This document shows, one piece after another, positions 48,162 to 59,715 of a stretch of 64,000 nucleotides of DNA. Each line of letters opens with the position of its first letter. Position 1 is the stretch's first letter. The notes below the pieces were generated by a model that did no database searches, was not told the origin of the DNA, and saw only the letters and a program-made list of their open reading frames with translations. The position numbers were made by a program, and so were the translations under genes. The DNA comes from Cyathus striatus (Eukaryota; Basidiomycota; Agaricomycetes; Agaricales; Nidulariaceae), in assembly GCA_025738555.1 (NCBI GenBank), contig JAOVFP010000006.1, forward strand, positions 5,952,001 to 6,016,000. Reading direction: 5' to 3'.

Positions 48162-50798
48162 CTAATTTGCAGCATCAATATAGTTCTCAAGGTATCGTAG
48201 CGACTCAGATTCCACCGTTTGCACAAGTGTACGTGAATAAGGGCTGGACTTCAGCTTTGACTGCCATTCCGTACCAGTCAGAGGTCGTCCAAGCTGTTCT
48301 AATTCCTCCAGTCGCCCCCTGTACCAAACCTCATTCCAAGGCGTCCAATACCCTCAGTTCATTCCATTGCTATCCTTCCTCCAGTGCTTGGGAAGTGGCC
48401 ACCAAGAGCGCACAGCAATCTGATTCCTGTTCCCTACTCAATATCAGCAATAGCTACAATTACAATTACCAAAGTATGACTTACCTGTATAACAACGATA
48501 TGCACCACATATTATATCCATCTCGTCTTCAGTCAGTGCATCATCGCAGAATTCCAGGCCAGACCGATTCACATATTTTACACCAATACGTTGATTGGTA
48601 ATGGTGGATGATGGACCTTGGAGCACCCCATCTAAGCTCATGTGCTCACGTGCAAAGCGGCCAACAATCCCTCCCATCAGTAATGCTGCACGCCCTCGAG
48701 GAGATGAAAGAAATGCTGCACGTCTTTGTAGGTACGAGGCATAGTCATTCAAGCTGAACCTATAGCCTGAGAGGCGAAAGTCAGCCACAGCTATGGTGTC
48801 CAAATGAACATGGGTAGGGGTACACGACACATTGAAGGTATGGAATGGAATTCCTCTAGCGAGAAACTCCCGGGCCACCTGGTAAATGCTCATGCTATCT
48901 ATACGAGTCAGAAGGCGGCAGGCATAGAGAACATCTCGAGCTGTTTTAGCACCAAAAGTCCATGGAAACCAATCATCTCTGCTGGAAGAAGGTGGAATGA
49001 CAAGGTATACGTCCCAAAGTTTTACGATGCGACAATGGCTTACAATGTGTCGATGTAGGCGGTTTTCGGGGCGAAGATCCCATAGTTCAAGACGTGGACT
49101 GTAGCCATACGAGAGTGGACCAGCCAAGTGGATGATTGGAATTATATCATCAACATGAGAAGGTTGGGTAACTTCGGCAATATAGCCTAATGCCATCATG
49201 GAATGCTCCCAATTATATTCAACATGACCTGGATGGAATGCGGCCCCAGGAGTAAACCCATACATATATTTCAGAGTGTAAATGGAAACATAGTCCCCTT
49301 CACACTCGTACTCATCTGCATGTTGGTCCGAATCATCAGCTTCAATTTGGGTCGGAGGGGGGACATGCTCAAAATTGGTGGTTGCTTGGAAATGGTCGGA
49401 ATGGAACTGCTCATATTCAGTCTCCGGATAATCATCCTCTTCTACTTCATCTGATTCCGCATCAGGTCCAAATTCATAGCATAAGTCCCACTTGTTGTCG
49501 TACGCATTATACACCATTTGCTGCTCACTAAACTGTTCGAACACCAGCTCCTTCTCATATTTAGAGTGAACTCGTACTCTGACGTAGTCATCACCATCCC
49601 GCTGCCACTCATAAACCCGTGCATGAACATAACCTCGATCTCATTCACGATTTATGCGAACTTGACGTTGCGCATCTGTCTCCATTCGACGCCTAGCCTC
49701 ATAATGCGCTTCGCGCGATTCGAGAAATGCTTTCCAGGCAGGCTTTGCACTAGAATTTGCATTGGATGAAGGAGGATGCGGGGGATGAGAGGGTGGCGGA
49801 GTCATACGAGAGCCAGACTGAGCGGTTAATGGCTCGCTCCAAATGATTGGTGAAACCTTGGTATCAGGCCTGAAAGTAACGGAACTGTCGTTCTTCACAA
49901 TAGAAAGTGGAGGAGCCAGAGCCCTTAAGAACTGCGAGTCGGGGATACGGCGACGTTAGTAAGCTCCCCACAGATACCAGTACGGAACAGAAAAGTCGAG
50001 GAAGAAAGTGTAATTTGGGCAACGAGTCCCTTGAATTTCACTGGGTAGCACTAAAACACCAGCGCGAGGGCAAAATGGGGAAAACGAGTATATTGTGGAT
50101 GAAAGCATCCCATTGAGCCATGTTTCAGGAATGCTACAACTAGCAAGGTACGTATACCAGCTAGGGACTGGCTGGGATGCATTGGAGCAACGGGAGCGAT
50201 TGGCATTATACTCGATGTAGGTGATCACGTATGAGAGAATTCCCATCCACATAACGAACCACTGGCGTGAACGTTCAGCACATCTTCGTGCGATCTCTCT
50301 GGACCGGTGTAGTTGTTTATAGCCAGCGAAGGATGGGGGCGGAGGGGCAATGGCAAGCTTGCCATATTTCATGGTAAGTTGTTTGAACATACAAATGAGA
50401 CGGGACTCTAATCCGGTCCATTCTCGCATCACTGCGTCATCCAGCCCATACGATAGTGAACTAGCCTGACCCTCACTAGTCTGACCCTGGCTGACATCAC
50501 GAGCCTCATCTTGACTAGTATATACAATCCGTGGAACCCCACCGAGGCAAGAAAATATCCCGGTGAAGGATGGCGTGCAGGGGACAAACGATATCCAGCC
50601 ATAGGGATCTGACCACCAAATAGGTGTCTGGTAGATGTCTTTGAGGATGGCATCACTTCGGAAGAGATAGCGATTGGGGTTGAACTCGGGTGGGATATCA
50701 ATGTTATGAGAAGCATTTGGCGAATAATACACCATGTCTTCATCTTTGACTGCACGACCCTTTGAATGATCGATCGGAGGATAGGCTGGACTGGACAT
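48162..50798 (-). pseudogene. TE-linked Agaricomycete protein (WWSDPYGW family), three nonsense codons
   Basis: From ATG at 50798 a single minus-strand frame runs to an intron at 48478-48428 (GTAAGT...GCTGAT...TAG, 51 nt) and ends in TAG at 48164-48162. Landmarks in order: YLFRSDAILKDIYQTPIWWSDPYGW; LGGVPRIVYTSQDEARDVS; MFKQLTMKYGKLAIPPPP-like; RQWFVMWMGILSYV; a proline-rich linker; AYDNKWDLCYEFG; and, after the intron, SWWPLPKHW then GYWTP. I recognise this layout from large, uncharacterised and highly expanded protein families of mushroom genomes that often sit beside Tnp2 genes; the function is unknown. In-frame TAA (49956-49958) and TGA (49641-49643, 48353-48355) break an otherwise intact reading frame. 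Its promoter side faces the GGTAATCCCA motif cluster. Confidence 0.65.
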
Positions 50799-50894
50799 GT
50801 CCTGGGGATGGAACTTTGATTAGCGATCTGAATCTAGTGTAACAACGGCGAGGAAGACTTACGGAAGCTAATGAATGCGGGCAGTGGGAGTAGA

Positions 50895-51090
50895 TAGGGT
50901 GACTGGGAGTGTGGACACTGAAGTCAGAGAGAGCGCGGTGGGCGTGCGATAGAGAGTGGGCACGGAAGTCAGAGAGAGCGTGGTGGGCGTGCGATAGAGA
51001 GTGGGCACGGAAGCCAGAGAGAACGCAGTGAGCGTGCGATGGAGAGTGGGCACAGAAGCTAGAGAGAGCGCGGTGGGCGTGTGCTAGAGT
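50895..51090. repeat. tandem repeat of about 48 bp upstream of the 50798 gene
   Basis: About four copies of a unit containing AGAGAGTGGGCACGGAAG and GAGAGCGCGGTGGGCGTGCG. It lies within 300 bp 5' of the minus-strand gene start at 50798, so it may be part of its promoter or of a transposon subterminal region. The open frames across it are artefacts. Confidence 0.8.
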
Positions 51091-51124
51091 GTTGTGTTGT
51101 GTAGAGGGGAAGGGAGTGTTATTG

Positions 51125-51540
51125 CTGTGGGTATACCAAGGCAATTGTGTAGAATGATTAATGAGGGGAAGGGATTGCTATTGCTGTGGGTATACCAGGG
51201 CAAATGCGTAGTTTAATGGTGGTAGTATGAGGAGACCGAGCGATGCGTCTGATGAGATAAAATTTTGTTGTTCCATGTTTGAGCGTGTATTGTCTTAACG
51301 TCACAGCATCACTCTTATTGTTCTGTGATTGCAACCAATCCCGTTCCTCATTCCCCCACCTCAACATAACATGCCTTGGTAAACCCAAGACATGACCCCC
51401 TTTCCACTAGTAATGCCTTGGTAATCCCAAGACATTACAATACGACTTCCATAAAACATGCCCTGGTAATCCCAAGGCATATCTTCCTTTCTCCCAGTAA
51501 TATCTCGGTAATCACAATACCTGTCTACTCCCAAGGCATT
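51125..51540. repeat. palindromic GGTAATCCCA motif cluster
   Basis: Motifs of the form TGCCTTGGTAATCCCAAGGCA or close variants (GGTAAACCCAAG, GGTATACCA) occur about seven times in both orientations. The same core recurs at 58660-58860 and 59125-59680, next to the Tnp2 gene. Short, dense, inverted motifs near the ends of an element are where CACTA-type transposases and their helper proteins bind, so these are candidate transposase or regulator sites. Confidence 0.6.
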
Positions 51541-51611
51541 ACTTAGATCCCATGCTTACAGAAAAATCACTCATTAACGGTATATGCTACGACAAACTAC
51601 AAGTATGTGCT

Positions 51612-52453
51612 CTACACATTACTGGACGAAGCGGGACTAGCAGGACTTTTCTCCGCTAATCTCTTAGTGTTTGATTTCACCTATCGACTCTGTAAGTATG
51701 TTGTAAATGGATATGAATACTACTTACCAAATTTTTCATAATAGATCTCACATTATTACTTTCATTGCGGGCTGCTGCCGATTTAGTCTTCAGATGCGAT
51801 TTTAACAACTCACGGATCGGCCAGTGATCCTCGTAGATACGAAGCTTGTTGAACTTACGCTCAACCTATGCCATGTCAGAATTAGCAGTACTTTACATGA
51901 CTTAAATGCTTACCACTCAATAAACCGTTTCTAGTTTTTGGGACTCTTGTTGTGTTAAGAACTGTGTAGTGTCAAGCTTCGCATTTGCCAATTTGTAAAC
52001 ATAAGCCTAAAGGTATGTGAGTATAACTTCGCATAAATGTAGACCATTACTTACCTAAAATTTCTCGTACTCTTCTCGTTTCCAATTTAATGCATCCTTC
52101 AGGTTGAAGCCCCCCGAGTTAGGCCTGTTGACTTGCCCTGGTGGCTTCTTGATTGTTCACTCTCCTGGGCTTGGAATCAGAGAGTCGTCAGTATTGGACT
52201 CGGAGTCAATGTCGGTTAGAGAAGACATCGAAGCATCGTTGTCGAAATCTATGGCTTGGTTCTTGGTTTTGCTGTTCGCTACAACTGGAGCAGGAGGGAT
52301 ATCGAACCTAACAGTGGGTTTCGGTCTTTGGGTAAAGCCATGTCCGAAATTGATACAGTTTGTGACCATTGGTCGTGAACTCTGCCGAATGCGCTCGAAG
52401 TGAATGTGCTCGGTTGTAAGTGGAAGATGGATCTTAATCGAGGGGAGGGACAT
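51612..52453 (-). pseudogene. TE-linked protein, GRP..GG..L...L.W family, one nonsense codon
   Basis: Starts at ATG 52453. After an acidic N-terminal half (DIDSESNTDDSLIPSPGE) the frame continues through an in-frame TGA at 52157-52159 into TIKKPPGQVNRPNSGGFNL, KDALNWKREEYEKF. Short introns separate YKLANAKLDTTQF...ETVY, then ERKFNKLRIYEDHWPIRELL..HLK and a last exon ending SSSNV with TAG at 51614-51612. The motif K.PG...RP..GG..L...L.W, then P.L..Y...WP...L...L, is familiar from short uncharacterised Agaricomycete proteins found near Tnp2 transposases; a DNA-binding role is a guess. The TGA fits CGA to TGA. Confidence 0.6.
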
Positions 52454-52720
52454 AACAAGGAATGTTACTTCTGTTCATTCGTAGCACACTCCTTATATTC
52501 GATAGCCTGCACAAAATACGAGGAAACAGACAATATACTGTCATTATAACATATTCAGCTAGCCGATTTCACTTTGTGCTATTTTCGTCGGTCACCATGC
52601 TAACTCTCTATTAAGGCGCCTATCTGTCATGCTGTTAACACAATAGTTCGCTTGCCAATAGATAATTGTAATATTATTATTATCAAGGTAGATCTGAACA
52701 CAATAAGTAACCTTGCTTAT

Positions 52721-54567
52721 ATGACGCTGGCTGACTTTCATGAAACATCCAACATCAACACATTCAACATCCACATAGCCACCACTCAAGCTATACCCTA
52801 TGTATATTCCAAGCTTCCTCAAGAGAAACACAGAGGTACGTTTTAGGTCATTTATTGAAGACTGTACTGACGCGAGACTTTTAACAGAGCTATGTAATCG
52901 AAGCTTGCTTGCGAGGCTCAAAAGGACCAGTCAATTGTGTAGCATTTAGTCACAGTGCCACACTCCTTGCGAGCGGCGGTGCGTCTTAGGTCTTCGTTTT
53001 CTCCTATTCTTCATACTAAGTTACCATTTAGGTGACGACGAAACTCTCTGCATCTGGGATGTGGGTAAAAAATTATGCCAACAGGCTCTAGAAGATCATT
53101 GTGGTCGGTGGGGCCAAATTACAAGCATTAAATGGTTCCCGGTCAGTAGCGATGGCAGCGATACAACTCTCGCTTTCGGTACAGGACGGGGTTTGGCCCT
53201 CATATACAGATGATCAAATGCAATGGTACGACACAATTTTTAAGCGATATTCTTTATAACTTATTTTTTATCTATCAGGCAGCATTCCATGAGTTGTCTA
53301 ACACTCGACTTTTCACTGTAAATGAGCCAGTGGAAAGCATCTCAATAGATCCAGTCCACCAGCAGTTAGCCGCTTCAAGCCACACGGGGAAGGTGAAGCT
53401 CTGTTCCGTCCATAGGGATGGTAAGCAACTTTTACATATTTTAATCGTTTAATTAATGTATTTCAGGCTCTTTAACAACATTGTGGATCAAGGATTTTAG
53501 TAGTGATTCAACCGGGCCCATTATACCTCGAGTGGTCCATTTCTATGACAGCTACAAAACGATCCTGGTCTTTTTCCTAGAAACTGGAGAGATGTGAGTA
53601 TCAGCTATTTGTGTGTTATATTGGTTCTCACTCTAGTTTAAGTTGCTGCCGCCTCTCTGATTCCGGAACGGAGGACTGGCACAAAGTACTGAAGTCTCCA
53701 ATGTGAGTACTATTCGCACACCATCCATGAAAGTACTGATCCGATATCGGTTAGTGGAAGTGCCGCCATTTGTGAAAGCACGAAGACATTGTTAATAGAT
53801 AGCATGAATGGTAGCTTTGACCTATACCAGATTTCTAAGGCGTCGCCTGCACGAAATTTCGAAGTACCCACGAAGCGTAAGCATCTATACGTTAAAGGAG
53901 CTGCTTTGGCAGAAGATGGAGCTTTGGCGTTGTGTGGCAGTGACAATGGGAGGCTACACTTGTACTCCACTTTATCTTCGTCAAAGATACAGACATTACA
54001 TCCAGGAGGCTGGAGATTGCGCATTCAGGCCATTGATGTAAGTAGCATATTATACAGATAAATGCTAAATGCTGAGCTCTGTCATTTTCAGGCGATTTCT
54101 TCCTCAGATCGCAAGCTTATCGCAAGTAGTTCCTCGGATAAAAAGCCCACTATTTATGTGTGGAAAAAACGGGTGAGTTTTGAAGCAAATGATCATTACA
54201 GCCTGCTTACCATGTGCTGAGAAGGACCAATCAAATAAAATGAGTACTATTGGTATACCGAGCTTCATGAACATGTTGAACTTCTTGGCTATCCTTTTTC
54301 TCTTCTGGCTCACCGCTGATGTTTGGAAGGGTTATGTGCACGAGGTAAGCTTCGACTATGCTTCCAATATTTAATTCGTCTCACTTCATCTGATAGGCTC
54401 TATGCAATGTTGTTGGTAGGGTGCACGCATCTCTGAATGACCACAAGGACCCTACTAGTAATACACAGTTTGGCCCTATTAACCATGAACATAACGATGA
54501 CAACTACGTTGAGATCGAGGACAATGCAGTGGAGAAATCTAAATGGGGATTTAAATTTAGCAGTTGA
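52721..54567 (+). pseudogene. WD40-repeat protein with C-terminal membrane segment
   Basis: Start ATG 52721 (MTLADFHETSNI) is chosen from the layout of related proteins. The join from exon 1 to exon 2 is uncertain because a frame change is needed near 52840-52890. WD40 blades follow: GPVNCVAFSHSATLLASGG, DDETLCIWDVGKKL; LAFGTGRGLALIYR; VESISIDPVHQQLAAS, GKVKLCSVHRDG; ALCGSDNGRLHLYSTL; SDRKLIASSSSDKKPTIYVWKK. Near 54260-54320 is a hydrophobic stretch (MLNFLAILFLFWLTADVW) that could anchor the C-terminus. The frame ends at TGA 54565-54567. Introns of about 50 nt split it (for example 52973-53030). An in-frame TGA at 53211-53213 breaks blade 2. WD40 proteins are scaffolds; its partner is unknown. 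Confidence 0.6.
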
Positions 54568-54869
54568 ACCGAACTTTTAGTAGTACATTTGACACGATGT
54601 ACTGGAGCTACCTAAACACAATTAATTTTATTAAACCTGTCGGCTCACATACTGAATGGATTGCCGGTCATTGCTAATTTTTGCATTTTATGTTTTACTC
54701 ACATAAGATACGGTTTATATGCCCCTCATACTCATGATTTCACAACTTCATAACACCAACAATTTTAAACACGTATATTATCCAGAAGTCATTTACTAAA
54801 TCAACAATTGTACACTATTACAAGGCCTAGCGACATCGAAATAACATATTTTGTGGAAATCTGAATGAT

Positions 54870-55982
54870 CTACGCTGGCGTGTTCTCATCACAAATCTGC
54901 AGAGATTAATGAGGTTAGCTAAAATAGTATGAAAAGAAGGCGCTAATGGACTTACTTGCGAACAAGGAAGTCAGCTAAATTGGCATCATTACTCTGCATA
55001 TTAACCACTGCCGAAGGGTTCTTCTTCCCCAAACGCATAACGACAATATCGCCTTTCCACGGAATGGTATGCCGGCCTGTCACTATGTCATTGATTGGAA
55101 GGTACTTGTGATTTTTACAGAAGATAAGGAAGCGGTGCTCTCTCCAGTCATCTAGAACAGTTGCAGCACAGTCATGGATATGTCGCTGTACAGACCTCCC
55201 TCCCATCAATCACTCCACTACTGGAAACCTTGCATTACAATAATCCTTGGCTTCAATAGTAGGGACGTTGACATATTCAGGGTGCCGACGCTCTCTGGAG
55301 TAATAAATGCGGCCTCGAAGAGAGAGGTATTTGTCCTATTTATAGTTATCAGCAGGTGCTGCAAATGTGGGATCGCTGACCTACTTTCTTAGATGAAGAC
55401 GAGAAGAAATTTGTAGCGGTATTGGGCATTGCTGTAGGATCAGAAACTTGAAGCATTTCATTTATGTATGTAGATACACAATAAAAGCTAGGCATACAAT
55501 AATCGAATAACATGGCACTAAAGGAGATTGGCATGCGCCACTAGTTACTGGAAATGAATGCCAAGGAATTGTTTGGAGTACATTCACATTACGCAGGCAG
55601 ACATTGCAAGGTGCATGCAAGTGGCTATCCGCTGGCACACCAGTAAGTTATCCAGCGTAGGCATATCAAATTCAAGAGTCCCAGGTTTCTTGATTTTCCT
55701 TACTTTCTTGACCGACCAACAACCTAAAGCTTTAGCTAGCATTCGAAAAATTCTTCCGATTTTGTCGTATATCAACACTGACAGTGATGCGCTCCCATGA
55801 CACCCGATACACCCATTAGACATAGCGTGATCCATACACAAAGAACGCTCCATTTCACCCATAGGTATAGTATCCTTGCATGAACGACAGGAGTGTAATT
55901 GTTTATTGAAGCATTGGTTACATAGACAATAGTATGACCAGTATAAATGTTGGGTGAATGTCGGCCTCAAGCCTCCCAACAT
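54870..55982 (-). CDS. Cys-rich hypothetical protein with HW.GDIVVMR..-type C-terminus
   Basis: Starts at ATG 55982. Exon 1 encodes a cysteine-rich region, CLCNQCFNKQLHSCRSC, then CMDHAMSNGCIGCHG, with paired CxxC motifs suggesting a zinc-binding domain. Later exons give MPISFSAMLFDYCMPSFYC, DKYLSLRGRIYYSRERRHPEY, and finally ATVLDDWREHRFLIFCKNH and TIPWKGDIVVMRLGKK...VVNMQSNDANLADFLVRK, ending CDENTPA with TAG at 54872-54870. Four short introns are needed, including about 54956-54896 (GTAAGT...GCAG). The C-terminal motif (WKGD..VMR.G......VNM...DA.LAD) recurs in uncharacterised Agaricomycete proteins. No nonsense codon was seen, so this may be the least damaged member of the block. Function unknown. 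Confidence 0.5.
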
Positions 55983-56040
55983 CCTAAGTTTAAACCTATA
56001 GCATTACACATCTCTGTTCTCTACTTCGTACATTGCTGCT

Positions 56041-58566
56041 ATGACCGACAATAACGACCATATTGTATGTGTCATATTTTATCTTCTAATATATCCAACT
56101 GAAGTGTGGTGCAGATGGAAGAAGAGAACGCAGTTGTAGATGCACTTCATGTTGATATGGACGATCCTATGGGTCTTGATCCCTTGGGCGTACAAGTGCC
56201 AGGAGCATTCCCCACCACTGCCATACCAGTGCCTCTGGGTCTCGATCCATTAGGTGCAGGCACACAAGCGTCAGGAGCATTCCCCACCATTGCTGCACAA
56301 GTACCCAGAGTACCCCCACAAGTACCCCCTACCACTTCAAATCAGTCTATGGTACACGATCCCAGCCAAGTTACAGCTGGCACTACTGTACCACCCACGT
56401 TCATAAACCAGCCTGATCCCTTAGCTGGACCCATTTCCTTGACAGGTACCGAGGTATCAACCTCTAGTCTTGTCGCATTAGCCCCACCAGTTCCCCAGCC
56501 TATAATATCGCAGGGTATTTTAAAGCGTGCACGCACACAAGAGAGCATCAACAGTATCGATCCGGCGTCAGCGAGATGTAGAGGGGGCAAGGAAAGTACA
56601 ACTTATAGAGCAGGCACCCTTGGTGACCGCTATGAAGATTGCGGAGTTGGAACAGAAAGTTCGTAATTCTCGATTATACGTAGTAAATAAATCTGACGTG
56701 CTTAACAGCTGCAAGATATCCAGCGTGAGTATGAAAATGCACAATTGCTGAAAGATGCAGCTTTTAATACGTTGACAATTAGGGTGCGTTATTAGACATA
56801 AACAATATAGAGTAAGACTAACAGAAAGTCTTCAGCTTGCAGCTTCCGATGCCGAAAAGAATAGAGTGTTAAATGAGCGCGATTCTACTGTGCAGGAACT
56901 TAAACTCGAAGTAAGTTATATGATAATTCATTATTGAGCTGCTGCTAAAGTGTACTAGCTGGAGAAAACCATCACCGAGCGAGACACACACATCGGGACC
57001 TTGGAATGGAGCCTTCAACAACTCCAAGAAATGTTCGAAAGTGAGATGGCAGAGAGGCAGCGAGAAGCAGCAGAATCTAGGCGTATTGAAGCAGAGCAGC
57101 CACCTACGACCCAACGAGACGTTGGGGAGCAACCAGAAGTGGCCGTTCCTGATGCAGAGATGGCCAATAACGAGGTTGAACCACCTCTACATGCTCCTCA
57201 CGCTGCTGATGGGAAAGGGAAAACAAAAGCGATACAAGAATTGAGTGATGACGAGGACACTGCTAATTTGAGTGATGACGAGGACACTCCTAATGTTCCA
57301 CCGCCAATACGGATGCCGAGGCCTAGGGGAGGTGCAGGTCCACAATGGCAGACACGAGGGACTCCAGTGGCTGGGCCTTCTCGCATACACACCAACAATA
57401 CTTCCGGGTCCCCAGCAGCTCAGCCTTCTGGCAGATCCGAGGATACTGGTCCGACCTTGCAAGCACTGCTTAATGAGATGAGGGAGATCAAAGCGCATAT
57501 CTCATGTGGCACGCGCCGCCCACAACGGGCACCATTGAAGCCATCGCCGAAGTTTAAAACCCCCCCAAAGAGGACCATTGATCCTGAACGGACAGAAATT
57601 TTGGTAAGGGTCCTGTACTGCCATCGTAAAATATACTAATTGCATGAGCCCAGTCATATGTACAGCCATTGATGAATCTGCTACTGGATATTGAGAAGGA
57701 CGCGGATTGTGTAAATATTCAACAAGCCGACATGGATAGCGTAATGCAATACTCGAAAGGTTTAGGCAAAGGGCCAACTGGGACGCCCTTCCATCCGTTC
57801 TTCGAAAAAGTTGACTGCGAATGGAACCACGAATTAGCGTCGCAATTTAAAGTCGAATTCAAACATAGGTATCCCCAGCTCTGTGCAACGGATGATGATG
57901 AAGATCAGATCTACGAGCTTTTCTTCCAGCATTTGATACACCTGAAGAAGTTTATGGATAGCACAAAGCCTCGTCCAGGAGAATCAGAGGCAAGGCGTGT
58001 CCAATGTGTTTCCCGTCGACGAGTACAGCGCAAGGAAATGCAGAGACCCTGTACCAGGAGAAACCATGTAAGTCAAAGAGTTGTATCAGATGTAACATTC
58101 TACTTACCCTTAGAAGTTGTTCAATCTCAGGATGGAAATTGCAGATGGAAACTGAACACGTCAGGATAAAGCTGTAGATCCTCTCTGGGACTTTTTGTAC
58201 AACTTGGTGGCAGACCTCAGTGCAGGAGGCATGAGCTCCGATGAGACAGATGACGATCAATCAGAAGGTCGGAAGTTCTGGATCAAGAAGCGCGCTTGGA
58301 GGTCCAATGCCCTTGTAAACTATCTCAGTATAATCGACAAGGACCACAATTTTACCACTGCATACGCAGAGAAACGTCCCGGTAACCCCCCCAGGGCTCG
58401 TAAGCATTGTGTTGGAGCCACCGCGAGCACACGTACAGCGATACCAGGTCTCCCCAGGAACTTTTATGACGAAACGTGGTACAACAGTCTTTCCAACCGC
58501 GATAAGAAGTACCTTGATGCACAGAATGAGATAGAGCTGCCAGAGATAGCACAAGTGAATCATTAG
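56041..58566 (+). pseudogene. TE-linked coiled-coil protein (GLP.NFYD family), frameshifted
   Basis: ATG at 56041 is followed by an intron (56065-56114) and a Pro/Ala-rich segment with two DPMGLDPLG/LGLDPLG repeats. A 1-bp frame change near 56580 is needed to enter a coiled coil (MKIAELEQKVR, REYENAQLLKDAA, SLQLAASDAEKNRVLNERD, LEKTITERDTHIGTLE, LQQLQEMFESEMAERQREA). A low-complexity linker with a duplicated LSDDEDT follows. The C-terminal domain contains QQADMDSVMQY, LRRRxxR-like basic residues, GGMSSDETDDD, WRSNALVNYL and the signature GLPRNFYDETWYNSL, ending in TAG at 58564-58566. An in-frame TGA at 58153-58155 lies in the C-terminal domain. This family is expanded in mushrooms and commonly lies near Tnp2 genes; its role is unknown. 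Confidence 0.6.
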
Positions 58567-58659
58567 ATAGGTTAGATAGGTAGTACATGGTGTAAAAGTG
58601 GTATATCTGAAGTTTTATTGTGTCGCGTTATGTTGAGTTGAAGGGGGGACGTGGCAAGG

Positions 58660-58860
58660 TAGTATCATGGGATTACCAGAATACGAATCGTGCTGAAAGC
58701 TAGAAAACAGATACCAGAGTACGAGCCATTGAAGGAGTTGCGTTGAAGGCTGGAAATACAAAGAAGTACTATGGGATTACCAGAGTATGTTTAAGTGGAA
58801 TGATTAAGTTACTCTGGGATTACCAGGGTACGCTTGGGTGATTGCCAGAGTATGTTTGAG
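58660..58860. repeat. GGGATTACCAGAGTA motif cluster
   Basis: Five to six copies of GGGATTACCAGAGTAYG or partial forms lie downstream of the coiled-coil gene. They are the inverse of the CTGGTAATCCCA motif at 51400-51500 and 59125-59680. Confidence 0.6.
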
Positions 58861-58928
58861 TCCAGAAAGTCGACGCGCTGACGCGCCGACAGGTTATTGA
58901 TTATCTTTGTTTATATCAAACGGCGTTG

Positions 58929-59019
58929 TAAACAACTCGAAGTTTATGGTAAACAACTCGAAGTCTATGGTAAACAACTCGAAGTCTATGGTAAACAACT
59001 CAAAGTCTATGGTAAACAA
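58929..59019. repeat. 21-bp tandem repeat, four copies plus a part
   Basis: TAAACAACTCGAAGTCTATGG is repeated head to tail (written here as one unit of 21 split as TAAACAACTC and GAAGTCTATGG). Copy 1 has TTTATGG and copy 4 has CTCAAAG, a CpG-to-CpA change. It lies in the upstream region of the Tnp2 gene. Confidence 0.9.
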
Positions 59020-59124
59020 ATCAATAGTAACGGCAACACCTGTCTTTCGGCTCACCCGTTCGCTATCTTCTGCATCCATGCAACGGTAGTCCCGAAGCAT
59101 GTAACTCTCCACTTAGCTTAGCAA

Positions 59125-59680
59125 TTCAATACTCTGGTAATCCCAAAGTAATTCCGCTCCAACTCACACTCTCACTACGCTTCCCGATGTCAAATGCTTG
59201 CAAGTACTTTGGTAAACCCAATGTACCGTACTCATTCCCTCCTTCAGAATCAGAGCTCCAAGTCTCCATCTCGATTTCAAGCTGCTGTCAGCGTTCGATG
59301 CACACTATAATGTCTACATATTACAAGAGAGTATACCTATTGCATTGGAAGTGCACCCGCTCACGTCGGGTTGCTATGCAAATACAGCTATTATTGTACT
59401 CGTCGGTGTGCGCTCAGCTGGCCTTGTAGCGCTTTTGGTAGCTAGGGTGCATACTATAACAGTTCATTATTGTCTTTACCCGTATATTAAGCCTACCCCC
59501 CCCACACATACACCCAATTGATATCCGTTCTGTTTCGGTCATTCTGGGACATTATACATTCCTCTTCGCAGCCTCTACGTATTTTGGTAATCGTGAAACA
59601 ACTATCCACCCTTTTCGCAGCTACGTGTTCTGGTAATCCCAAGACACTCTTCATTCCTCCTTGCAGCTACGTGCTTTGAA
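59125..59680. repeat. GGTAATCCCA motif cluster upstream of Tnp2 gene
   Basis: At least five copies of CTGGTAATCCCAA, TTGGTAAACCCAA or TTTGGTAATCG occur within about 600 bp before the transposase start. They may serve as transposase-binding or promoter-control sites. Confidence 0.55.
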
Positions 59681-59715
59681 ACACTTTCCAATCCTCAGCA
59701 CCACGTCTTCGACCG

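Noticed and set aside
48065..48601. Plus-strand frame of 178 codons
   Set aside because: Antisense to the last two exons of the minus-strand gene ending at 48162, whose SWWPL and GYWTP motifs are recognisable.
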